A stretch of DNA of 64,000 nt from assembly GCA_021234535.1 (NCBI GenBank), contig CM037833.1, positions 21,077,738-21,141,737 on the forward strand, written 5' to 3'. Under the pieces are notes generated by a model. The model was not told the DNA's origin, did no database searches, and worked only from the letters and a program-made list of their open reading frames with translations. Below are positions 13,101 through 22,400 of the stretch, one piece after another. The translations under genes and the position numbers were made by a program. Positions within the stretch are counted from its first letter, which is position 1, and the number at the start of each line of letters is the position of its first letter. This DNA is from Stichopus chloronotus (lineage: Eukaryota > Echinodermata > Holothuroidea > Aspidochirotida > Stichopodidae).

Positions 13101-16100
13101 GTAGACTTATATCATAGCCACATGAAAAAAAAAGTGCAGTAGTACTTTGTAGTTCAACAATACTACCTCTAACACTACAGCATTTGCAGTCTAAATTAGG
13201 ATATGCCATTTACTGCTACATGACTGTCACTTCTGCTAAAATTATTGCTTGGCTTAATTTTTAAAGAAAGCAAAGCAGCGACTCACAGGGCCGAAGGCAA
13301 GGCTGTGCTTGTCGGGGGTTAGTTAAAGGGTTGCGTGGCCTCGACAGTACAGTAATCGGATGCAGTTGTCAGATCGTTCTGAGACAAGTGAAAATCATGT
13401 CAGACTTGTCACCAAATCCGCTCCTCCTTGTCGTTTGAGGGGCAAGAAATGTTCTGAAGCAAAGTTCCCCATTTCAAAGAGATAATCTACTTGGTTTAGT
13501 TCCGTAACAGTGGCTATCTTCTACAGAACGACAGACGGTGTCAGTCTGAATAACATGCTAGATTTCAGGCTGTCACTGTGCACACAAACAGAAATTAACT
13601 TAAAGTAGGAAGCGGGTTGTCTCAAATCTCGATGACAATTTTGCTCAAAATCAGGCCAGAGTAAGCAAGCAACTGCACAGTGGAGCACAGATGCAATTTA
13701 AAAGCCTGCAGTGCCAATAATGCTCACCTTTATTGTTTGTCATACCTTCACAACAAACGAGTTCACAGTGACAGATTACGTGACTACCCATTCCTCCATG
13801 GTAAAGGGGACACACAGGACCTGCCATTTTCTGCTTCATAAAATGGGAAATTCAGTTTTACACTCTCTTCAATTTCTGTGTTTTTTTCCATTTTCCCTTT
13901 GCCCTGACTTTCTCTTTCAGACGTAAGCGATGACGAGTTTCTGTGATCTTCTGTAACTCATGCAAGAGTGCCAGTGATACAGAGTCTTTTGGTACAGACA
14001 GTGTAGCATACAGTAAGGATGAAAACCATGTCAACCTTACACAAGTTCAACCAAAAGAAATCATTCAATACTGCTTCAAAACTTACATACTTCACAAACC
14101 AAACTTATACTACACAGAATTTTTTTCAGTAAAATATACAAAAGGGTCTCTGGAAAAAACAATAAACATAATTGTGCAACGTCTTCCCTACATTGACAGT
14201 ATTGACATCCTACTGTGGCATGCAGCAGTTACAGGTGTGTAGAGAATAGCCTAACCAGTTTGGAGATTAACTACCCTACAGAACATGTTTGAATGCTGGC
14301 GGCAGAGCCACGGAAGAAAGTTTCCGATAAAATTTGCAAAAATTACAGAGTCAGTATTATTTAAAGAAATCTTTGAATATTCTACTGTTTGTCAATTCCA
14401 GGGGCTTAAAAAGTTGAGTTGTGATGAGGAGTTACAGTGGCATGAGTTTTACCCTCTACGTTTTTCAATAGGCAAACATTAGGCATATCGCAGTCAGTGC
14501 TAGTGCTCAAGGGGAATGCTAAATTGATTCAAACAGGTGTTATGGCCAGCTGCAGCTGGCTTGTTTGAGTCATCTTGAGCATTATGTTTCACACTGTGCT
14601 TCAATATTTTCTTCATCATGTGCAGTATATTGATTGTAAAGTTCAAACAAGAAACTTAATACAGCTGTAAAAGCATTTTGTAAATTTAATCTTTTTTTAA
14701 AAAAAATACCTTGTTTTAGAAAATCTCTCCAAAATTGGTAGATTCTTTAAATTTACTTAGAAAAGTTGAATTTCCATTATTTTTTTTTTAATCTGCAACT
14801 GTCTGCATGAAAATATCGGTGGCCCTAGGCAAGCCATACTCAGGGATGAAATTTAGAGGTCGTCAGGTCGTCCGGTCGTCCGAGACGACCAAAATTTCTG
14901 TAGGACGACCAAAGTTACTACCTCAAGTTGTCCTTTGGACGACCAAATTTTACCCCTGGTCATTTATATTGTGATGCAATGCTTACAACTCAACACTGAG
15001 ATGCAACCAAAATATTTAACATGCATGAACTCCATTGCAAAACATCTGTTTTCTTTCACAAAAAACTGCCAAAACAACCTGAAATCCACGGTACGTAAAA
15101 AGGTCAAACAAACAGCCTCAGTGTACAATCATGTTTCAACTGATTTTACTGTACCAGACATGCACATACAGTACACAGCAAGTACCAGATAGATGAATCG
15201 CAGTCGAAGAATTCGGTCATATGTGCCACGTGCAAGGAGAGCTGGTATGAATTTTCTAAATAATGATAGCACCGTTCAAGATTAGTAATGTATCATATTT
15301 TGATTTGAAACAAACATTATATTATACAGAGACTTTCTTCTATATGATATATACTTTACAGCATCAATGATTCTAGATAATGACATTTTTTTATTATCAA
15401 AGTGAAAAGGTGGAATTTTACCAGCCTCCTTCTGGAAACCCCCCCCCCCCTTCCCCTTGGATAAACCCTGAGCATTACTTTTAAGTTACAAGTCAGTAGT
15501 ATAATTTAGCTGTGGAAAGTTTCAACCTGTATAAGAAAGACAAATAAAAACATGGTCTTGATTCTTGACTGTGCAAAATACACATTTTGCGCATTTCTTG
15601 TTTTTATATGTCCGTTGTGGAGGGCGACCAAATTTTTGGGAGGACAACCAAATTTTTGCAGCTGGTTGTCCTTGGGACAACCATTTTCAGTTGCTTAAGG
15701 ATCATCCCTGCATACTGCACAATCTATCCCTCCTGCATTGAACTGTCCAATGCTTTTGGTTCACCTGTTATCCCACTGTAGCATAACACCTGTTATCCCA
15801 CTGTAGCATAACTCAGGTCTTCATGAAAATAATACTCAGTTGTTGTTATGCACTAGAAAATAAAGTGTAGACCGATCTATCGGCTTCTCTTCCACGAACA
15901 CTTGCATTCTTAAGCAAAATGATAAAAAATGTGCAAAAGACTAGGGAATGCATGCTCAGTGAAAATAAGTGGATGCACTTTTTAACCACTTTATAACTTT
16001 ATAAATTCCAACAATACCATAAGTGAATGCAAGATGCAGTTCCATGAAATAATTTTAGGGATGAAATTTTGCATGACTTGGAGGGACTGTCGATATGTCT

Positions 16101-17050
16101 ACTATCAAGTTGCTAAAAAAAACCTATGGTGGTGTGAACAAACTCAGTCAGTGACATTCACACCTCTGTGGCAAAATGATTGTGTAGGAAATTGAGATAT
16201 GACAGGTATAACCTGTCAAATCATTCCTTGGTATACACTACATAAAATAACAAACACCAGCAGTAACTGGCCTTAACTCAAGTTTCAACATGACTTAGAC
16301 TAGCCTACTGCCTGGCTGCAGTGCCACTGGCTGCACCACCAGCCTAGGCCTACCGTACCCCATCCTATCTGCCACAACCTTCATTTAATAATACTGTTAA
16401 AGCTGGAACTTAGGTAAACAACACTGTAAAATCATCACTTTCTATCACAAATTTATTCGTCTGGGTCTTTTGGTCTAAGTCCATGTGTATTAATTACTCA
16501 TTAAGTTCAGTTCCTCCACTAGCACTATTGTTAGGCTGCATGTTGCATCCTGGTTTTATTGAAATACACCCAGCCATGGCTTAAATCTTGGTTCCTAGGT
16601 ATTGCTACTCAGGAATTGATACATTCGTAATCATAACTGACATATTTGGCATGAATATTCGGCGGATTAATGCCGCCGATGGACAAAATGTCGTTCGGCC
16701 TAGCCGAACGAATCCCATGGCCGCCATTTCCCATTCTAAATATACGCCGGTCATTACGTAGGCATCGATAGCCACTATGCCTAATGCAATTACACAGTAC
16801 CGCAGTGCAAACACCACTGAACGATTCCTAACACGTTTCAATGCGACGACCAATGTCCTAGTGTTACATATTTCCCGTACAACCAACAAAAGACAAGCGC
16901 ACTCAAGTAGTGACGGTAACACATTCGGCAAGGATACTTTTCGGAGTCGAATACTTCTTCTGTAAAGGGAATATGGAATTTTTGCGACTTCAGGTTCTTA
17001 TTCCTCTCGTTGGCTCGGGGTTGATATAGCTTTCTACCCCATAGAGGCAT
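12..17050 (-). CDS. BAZ1B: BAZ1B (WSTF) orthologue, 5' two-thirds, 12 coding exons, partial
   Basis: BAZ1B/WSTF is the large ISWI (SMARCA5) partner of the WICH chromatin-remodelling complex; in vertebrates it works at replication sites and its N-terminus phosphorylates H2A.X Tyr142. Coding exons in transcript order: 17050-16938, 12269-12094, 10973-10871, 10312-10276, 9305-9219, 8919-8840, 5331-5166, 4752-3430, 2962-2814, 2691-2533, 1191-1074, 180-12. Every junction has GT/AG and the phases join through about 893 codons. Landmarks match vertebrate BAZ1B in order: MPLWGRK start, WAC domain, SSDKEN, VPASDLIR, a Lys/Ser/Pro-rich linker, KQVTLFNF, a WAKZ-like ARLL helix block, RYEDQ and the DDT start TLFGDIAMVVEFLNCYSG. 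The last donor (GCA G, then gtgaat) runs off the window, so the rest of DDT, WHIM, PHD and bromodomain are missing. BAZ1A is less likely because SSDKEN, the KQ.TL motif and RYEDQ are BAZ1B-type. Confidence 0.92.
738..890. repeat. AT-rich palindromic repeat (gatttaaatc units)
   Basis: Within a BAZ1B intron, the self-complementary gatttaaatc recurs with variants joined by atcatg and atcgat (for example atcatgatttaaatca), creating a dense hairpin-forming tract. Its origin is unknown. Confidence 0.7.
1437..1787 (-). mobile_element. TTAA-flanked MITE, reverse orientation copy
   Basis: Left end ctaaagggaaatagggc and right end cctattcccctttaag are inverted repeats. The reverse complement matches the copy at 28879-29220 along its length (gaca.tgcaaaagaaa, cttcatctcct, aacattatgcatgtgatgag). 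It lies in the BAZ1B intron between exons 10 and 11. The left TTAA has become CTAA. Confidence 0.8.
2533..2962 (-). CDS. BAZ1B: BAZ1B exons 9-10, PIP-like motif and WAKZ-like region
   Basis: Exon 9 (2962-2814) begins SLKQVTLFNFSSKKRPQPEY, matching the vertebrate KQMTLLDMAKG block, and ends PREPPIAA. Exon 10 (2691-2533) encodes MMRAKRANDKNLYNRLVGQA then ARLLTKKQISALKPLIQG and ARAQVFEARMK, aligning with the vertebrate ISKTARLLSSEDRARLPEEL segment. The TG+G split codon restores the conserved Trp of the KKRW equivalent. Confidence 0.88.
2995..3165. repeat. Imperfect short tandem repeat (gatgaacgacactgt)
   Basis: About ten degenerate units of 15-18 bp based on gatgaacgacactgt follow the 5' edge of BAZ1B exon 9 within the adjacent intron. 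Open frames across it are repeat artefacts. Confidence 0.75.
3430..4752 (-). CDS. BAZ1B: BAZ1B exon 8, 441-codon Lys/Ser/Pro-rich linker
   Basis: A single 1323 bp exon, phase 0 at both ends, links the N-terminal domain to the DDT region. It is intrinsically disordered and basic, rich in SPKK, SPAK and TPIK motifs typical of CDK sites and DNA-minor-groove binding. Its first third carries acidic Ser/Asp runs and three short hydrophobic-acidic motifs (VVIVDMDSEE, VEIVSDSSDS, DIILIDLS) resembling SUMO-interacting motifs. The open frame continues past the GTATCT donor at 3429, but homology resumes only after splicing to 2962. Confidence 0.88.
5166..5331 (-). CDS. BAZ1B: BAZ1B exon 7
   Basis: Encodes RCEDVPSPELISLLIRSNAL, then QAGTKVNSTWVVTPDVVKSL and DIRNKLIETMLPSTR. 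This matches vertebrate RTERPPNKEIVRYFIRHNAL ... NAPWVVEDELVKKY. A CAG acceptor and an AGG/GTAATG donor bound it; the end is in phase 0. Confidence 0.92.
6491..8340 (+). repeat. Dispersed composite repeat, copy A
   Basis: This 1.85 kb tract in the BAZ1B intron between exons 6 and 7 is repeated at 41281-42760. It begins aagccaagaggcttagtgat and its 5' part is unique-looking; from about 7480 it becomes two to three diverged subunits of 250-300 bp, each with a tgacct-rich block, caatcccag..aagatctt and cccttcaaaag. The outer gattccttgcc (6508-6518) is inverted as ggcaaggaatc (8326-8336), so the tract may be a non-autonomous DNA transposon. No protein is encoded. Confidence 0.75.
8840..9305 (-). 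CDS. BAZ1B: BAZ1B exons 5-6
   Basis: Exon 5 (9305-9219) encodes NQTCNGSPSSDKENHIIEPE, sharing the C..SPSSDKEN string with vertebrate BAZ1B. Exon 6 (8919-8840) encodes NTVLYYNIQIGGKNGKVISS then VPASDL, matching HKYDVKLQNEDKIISNVPADSL. These lie in the N-terminal region that has atypical kinase activity in vertebrates; the catalytic cysteine equivalent could not be placed. Confidence 0.87.
10276..10973 (-). CDS. BAZ1B: BAZ1B exons 3-4, end of WAC domain
   Basis: Exon 3 (10973-10871) encodes TGSLEYLVNKIEEQFNDQFH and VGEIVELAKCKGK, aligning with the vertebrate NTASLEKLVDTAW to GKEKMLKVK region. Exon 4 (10312-10276) is only 37 bp and encodes IIKGQILQVKTDP. Both junction phases close correctly (A+GT, then AT+A). 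Confidence 0.88.
12094..12269 (-). CDS. BAZ1B: BAZ1B exon 2, core of WAC domain
   Basis: Translates as EYKEQLALYQQPLWTCQSSG followed by LTYEEAHASEQRY and LPLQKTILQMVHHS. The WTC, LTYEEA and MVHH blocks are signatures of the WAC (WSTF/Acf1/cbp146) domain, and MVHH is the BAZ1B form. It ends in phase 1 before GTGAGT and joins to TGSLEYLV in exon 3. Confidence 0.92.
12270..16937 (-). other. BAZ1B intron 1
   Basis: 4.7 kb intron with a U12-like donor (GTATCCTTG) and a TTCCATGAT branch-site-like motif ending 12 nt before the acceptor. It contains the hAT-like element, a direct duplication of gttatcccactgtagcataa near 15770-15812, and a GC-rich patch with two hairpins at 16650-16740. No other exon was recognised. 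Confidence 0.65.
14841..15710. mobile_element. hAT-like non-autonomous element
   Basis: Ends cagggatga ... tcatccctg are inverted, flanked by related 8-mers (ccatactc and gcatactg, offset by one base). Subterminal regions carry repeated ggacgacc/ggacaacc motifs followed by aaattt in both halves. CAGGG ends with an 8 bp duplication are hAT-type. No transposase was found. It lies in BAZ1B intron 1. Confidence 0.55.
16938..17050 (-). CDS. BAZ1B: BAZ1B exon 1, start codon
   Basis: ATG at 17050-17048 opens MPLWGRKLYQPR, matching the vertebrate MAPLLGRKPF start, and continues to FHIPFTEEVFDSE. The exon ends in phase 2 (GAA AA) at a donor reading GTATCCTTG, which resembles a minor-spliceosome donor. 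The split AA+A codon joins cleanly to exon 2. Confidence 0.88.
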
Positions 17051-17545
17051 CGTGACTGCAAATTTCCGAAGGAAAACGGGAGAAATGTCGCGCGTTTTGA
17101 AATCTGGCGCGAGATGAAAAGTACAGTGACCTTCGGAGAAGCAATCAGACAAGAATTCTCTTGTGACCTGTCGCCTAAGTGTAACAAATCTCGGATTATT
17201 CAAATAACTTAATATCTATCTAATATTTATTGTATAAACCTTTAAATCCTAATTGGTGCTATTTGGTCCGATACTGAAACTTATTAAAGAGGAAATATCG
17301 TTTTTAGGATTTAATTATTACAACATACCATACATGGGCCCATATTATCAGCAGAATTATAACAAGAATTCATCACGGTGGCAATTACGAAGTAATTGAA
17401 CGTAGTAGCCGAATGTCTGAATGTGACAACTGTGTGATTCCATCAGAGCCTAGTCCTAAATGCTTTGCACTACAAAGACATGGTAATTGGTATTTGTGAA
17501 GAAAAACAAATTGCAGATAACTTACAAGTAAGCGATTGAGAGAAA
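17051..17545. promoter_or_regulatory. Head-to-head promoter interval between BAZ1B and GEN1
   Basis: Only 495 bp separate the two start codons on opposite strands, so both 5'UTRs and core promoters must fit here (or overlap). The BAZ1B-proximal part has CpG-rich GC blocks (cgcgcg and ggcgcgag near 17090-17115) resembling E2F/NRF-type elements, while the GEN1-proximal part is AT-rich. No convincing TATA box is positioned for either gene. Bidirectional housekeeping promoters of this size are common; shared regulation is inferred. Confidence 0.6.
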
Positions 17546-18496
17546 ATGGGAGTGAAAGATCTTTGGAGTATTTTGGCGCCTGTCAGAGAGGAGGTTCCTT
17601 TGACGGACTTGATTGGGAAGACAATTGCAGTCGATCTCAGTGTTTGGATCTGTGAAAACAATGGTGTGAAAGCTGTACAAGGAAGAGTTTGCAAACCCCA
17701 TCTCAGGTACAATAATGCGTCAGGCAGTGTAGCAAAGCTTGGCCTAAACTAACATAGTTGAATTCGATATCATTTGTGGTTATAATCAGATGACATTCCT
17801 TAGCATAGGCCCAAATCATGAAGCAGAATACTGAAGTCAGAAATGGGTCGTTCAAATTTTCAAAATGTTAGCCAGCAAGTGCAAAAGATTACCTTCTTTT
17901 GAAAAAAAAAATAGATTTTTCTTCTCTCAAAACTAAAAAGAAGTTACAGTGAAAAAAATAAAATTCATCTGGTGATTTCTGAGTAAATTGTATAAAAAAG
18001 TCTTTCTTTGAGAGAATAAATTGTCATCCAAAAAGATATAGTTCATTACCTAACCAAAAAAAAGGTTGAAATATAATGGCAGCCCCAAGATATCTTAGTA
18101 CCAATAATTCTATGAAGAAAACGAAATTGGAAATAAGCTTTTTTTGTTTCAGACAACATCAAAGAAGCAATCTTAAAGACAATTTTCCACATCTTGGTCC
18201 CTAAAATTAAAATTCATGAAAATTTCATTCGGGCACATACTGAACAGTTTAAAATTCAGAAGCCTCGTTGTAGTAAGAATGTTAGGCAGAGATTCTTTAC
18301 ACAGCGTAATATTCCAGGCGTTTGGAGCTCGTTACCAGCATATGTCGTAAATGCACCATCTTTGAACGGATTTAAGTCAAACTTCGACAAAGTCTGGCTG
18401 AGTAGGCCTAGGGATCTCTATTTTGATTACAGAGCTGATTTTTAGCTTCAAATTTTCTTTTCGATGAAATGGCCTATGGCCAACAACGTCTTGGAT

Positions 18497-18567
<71 letters not shown>

Positions 18568-19441
18568 TACCAAAGTAATTGTTGTTTTCACACAGTGTTG
18601 AGTTGTCAACCTCACTTGCACAGTAACATATCTGTTTTGTTTACATGTTTTGTTTTCAAGTACGAACATGAATGAGTTTTGTATTAAGGTTGAAGGATTG
18701 AACAACCAGTTCAGTTAAGTACAAGTGAAGATGAACGAAGGCACATTTCATGATGATCTTCTTACAGTACACGTACTGTATTTTCTTGATGATTTTTGTG
18801 TAATTTATTGTCAGTGCCCTTAGAAATTTAGCAAAACTTGGCCTCAAAGTGGTACAAACACTGCAATGAACTATTTCATGTAAATATCCTATCAACAACT
18901 TTGAATTGTTAATTGAAAGGCTACTGTGTCAACAGAAATCTTGCACAGCAGCAGAACTGTGACCGTCAAAGTCCTATTTTGACTTTAAATCTTAATCACG
19001 GAGAAAGCAGCAAAATGCAAAGTTTGAAGTTAACAACTGCCAGAAGGTATAACTTTGTTGGATGATACAGTACTGTGCAGGCGCAGAAAGAAATTTGCTG
19101 CTCACAGTATTTTTCTAAAGTTGAAAGGACCAGGCTTAAGCTTTTATCGTACAGCAGTTGAAATATTTTGCATGAAACAGAGGCCATCTGCATTAAAGCG
19201 AATACTGTACCAGTACTGCAGTTGTGTTGCTTTCTTCTGTAGAGCCCTTTTCTTCCGAGTGTCTAACCTCTTGCTGATGGGCGTCAATCTGGTGTTTGTT
19301 GTAGACGGAGAACCTCCAGCAATAAAATGGGAGACCATCTCAAGTCGTGTGAATGCCAGATTTGGCGGCAGAGGAAGGAGAGGCGGTGGAAACCCAAAGC
19401 AGAGAACATCACGATCTCACTTTAAAAGCCTCATTAAAGAG
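17546..19441 (+). CDS. GEN1: GEN1 exons 1-2, XPG-N domain
   Basis: Exon 1 (17546-17706) encodes GKTIAVDLSVWICENNG to VCKPHL and ends AG before GTACAA. Exon 2 (19243-19441) encodes RALFFRVSNLLLMGVNLVFV, VDGEPPAIKWE, and RSHFKSLIKE, matching human RNLFFRISYL, LVFVMEGEPP and GRSHFKSVLRE. Between them sits an RG-rich loop (RFGGRGRRGGGNPKQR) replacing the human RYGSSGKSWSQK stretch. Intron 1 (17707-19242) contains a truncated LINE and a GAT microsatellite. Confidence 0.95.
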
Positions 19442-22400
19442 GTAAGTATCGGTTTATGCATTCATCCCATTTACTGTAAGTTGCTGTAGTGTTCTCTCAG
19501 TTGACTCAGGTACCCCCCTGATATTTACTACCCTGTTCCAAGAAATATGATCCAGTTCCTTCATAAAGGTTAACAGCAACACTTCTTTCTGGATCAATAT
19601 ATATCTGGTAAATTATAAATTGTTGTTAATTTCATGGAACTGAAGTAATTCTGTATGTATCAGGTTGTGATTTGAAACAAAAGGAAAATTATGGTTTCAT
19701 CACATAGTGTTCAGTACTCTGCACAACATTTCCTCTGTTCATGTGACCCTTGTTGAATAATTTAGAAACTTCTATCATTCAGTGGTAGAAAAGTACGGTA
19801 GCGATACCGTATGCCTGCCATTTTCGCACAGTAGGATACTTGGGTGTGGACACAGTGGTACAAGTCAGAAATTACTTCACCTGGTTCTAATTTTAGGAAT
19901 AAGTGAAAGCACCATGTGCTGTGTGGGATTATTTAATATTTACTGACTGTACAGTAGCCCATACAGTACAGTACATGTGATGATTCTTTCAAAGTTCTGT
20001 CTCCTAAAAAAAATAATTACTGCTACTTTACTTCTTACAGTAGTTACAGTACATGTACTGTACAGTACATATACAGTACCTGCAATGTGTGTATAGACTT
20101 GCCATTTACTGTAAAGTGAACTGGGACTGTGGGACATTGCCAATGCACCAACATACACAAAGAAGAAAGCTTGTGTGATTGTTAAACCATGCAGGCTCTT
20201 TACTGAATATCTGAAAAAGCTTCATCTCCTCAAAACATTATGCACAAGCTTACAGAAGATGCATTCTTTGAATTTTGGAAAGTTTGTGTTCATGAGCCAT
20301 TTATTAGTTAGCAAGAAACAACTGTAAATTTCTACTGTATCCATGAGAAATGCATGAAAAAATAGGCATGCAGCCCTTCCTTATAGTAGTTTGAGCAATC
20401 TATCATTCTGTTTTGACAAATGTTGTTTTATTTTAAAAATGTAATATTTTTCTGTAAAACAAATTACGTCATTTTACCGTTAAGACAGCTGCAGTTGAAC
20501 CAAGAAAGATATTCACTGTATCACTTTTCACGTCCAATCACCCTCCCCGTAGAAATTTAGCGCATAAATTCTGAAACTTTAACAAACATTTTAATATGCA
20601 CACAGCAATACCGAGATCAGATCAGGCCATCCCGTAGCTGTGTCTCAAGACACTTTTCTTTCCGCATCGATTCACGTACCTTTCTGTTTCTTTTTTTTTT
20701 AATTTTCTCGGCAGTGCCTGGAGCTTCTAGACTACCTGGGAGTACCGTACGTCCAGAGCAAGGGGGAAGCAGAGGCAATGTGCGCTTTACTGAACGAAAG
20801 AGGGGTAAATTTCTTCTGTGCACTTACAGTACACTGTAATCATAGAGACAGATAAACTAGAATGATGCCACTGTAACTACTCCCATGCTGAAGAAATGAA
20901 GCCAAACAATAATGGGGGGTGTCTTATGCAATAAGGCAATGACAGTAGTTCTGCCTTCAAAATTTGCCGTATGTAATGCTCCTTCTGCCCGAGAGTTCGT
21001 TCGTTTGATCTAACTGCATCTTTTGGAAAAATCAGAAGTAAATGACACTGTTTCATTTTTTTAGACATCATGATAATATGCAGGGAAAACTATGTCTCAA
21101 CCTTCAGTAGTTTGGGAGTTACATTACAATAAAATTTCCACCCATTGTTTGCATTTCATTGACACAACAGTTGTGAGACTGGGCAGCTGTGGTCTCTTTG
21201 GGGCTGTAGTTCTGACTCTTGTTAAGGATGACAAGTCACCGAAGGGTTGGTCTGTAACTTGCTGTTAATTACAATCTTGATGTTCCCTTTGGAATATAAC
21301 ACCAGGGCTGTTAAATTCCATTTTGAAACTTTCATCATAAGAGCTGAATGTGAGAGACTGATTTAATGCACTGGTGCACTTGAAACTTGACCATCCCTGA
21401 ACCAAAATGATATATTTCCCCTACTGCCACGGCTTTTGAAGGAAGCACAACGTGTAAGAATTTACAAACAGTCATGGTTGTCATGGAAACCATAGCAAAT
21501 GCGACAATTACAGCATTTGGATAAACTTACCAGCCTAGCAACCCAACACTCCTGGTCATGAAGGATGCCTGACATGCCCATAAAAATGGAGCCAAACCTG
21601 TGTTTTGTTGCCATGGATTGGATGCAGTCTCATGCAGATCTGTTTGTGTCAGTAGTACTGGTCATTGTATCACAGTCTTGTCACAATTATTCACCATTTA
21701 CATTCATTCAATTATTTTCAGATTGTCGATGCTTGCATCACCGAGGACGGCGACGTTTTCCTGTACGGAGCCCAGATGGTGTACAGGAATTTCAACCTTA
21801 CGGGGAAGGTACTGCAACAGACTCATGTATAGTGTTTCTTTGTTTTTCATTCAACTCAGGGTCTCTTGTATTTTGTCTTTGTAGAATTTCAACAGATGGC
21901 TTGAATCTTGCCTTCGCTGGAACCTGTCCTACCGGTTTCTCCAATTCTGCTCCCCTTGTTTAAAACAACTGTACCTTTCCCTGTCAATCTAAACAACCAA
22001 ATGATTCATTCGAAATGTTCGATAGTGATCGATGCTGTGTATCTGTCCAGCCAAACAGTGCAAGTCTTTCTGTGTTATACTGTGCTCACTAAAGTTAGCA
22101 AGAACTGTACAGTAGTTTAACATGGTGATTGTGTAAACCATTTGGATATTGAATACTACTGAGCTAATGGTATATTAACCTAAAAATACTGATTGTCCTG
22201 CAATCCTGCAATTTTGGGAAGAAGAGTGTCCAGTGATATTTCCATTCACAGAAATCATTGCTCCGTAATGTAGGGCCATTTGTGTACAAAATTCGTTCAG
22301 ACACCTCGATAAAACTTTCGTCCAATCTATTCATGCGGTAGCAGATCTGATGGTCAGTGTTTCGCACATTAGTCTGAGCAATCCCTCGCTGATTTTGTTT

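Noticed and set aside
18448..18705. Poly-His and poly-Met open frames
   Set aside because: They come from the (gat)23 microsatellite; no splice or homology support.
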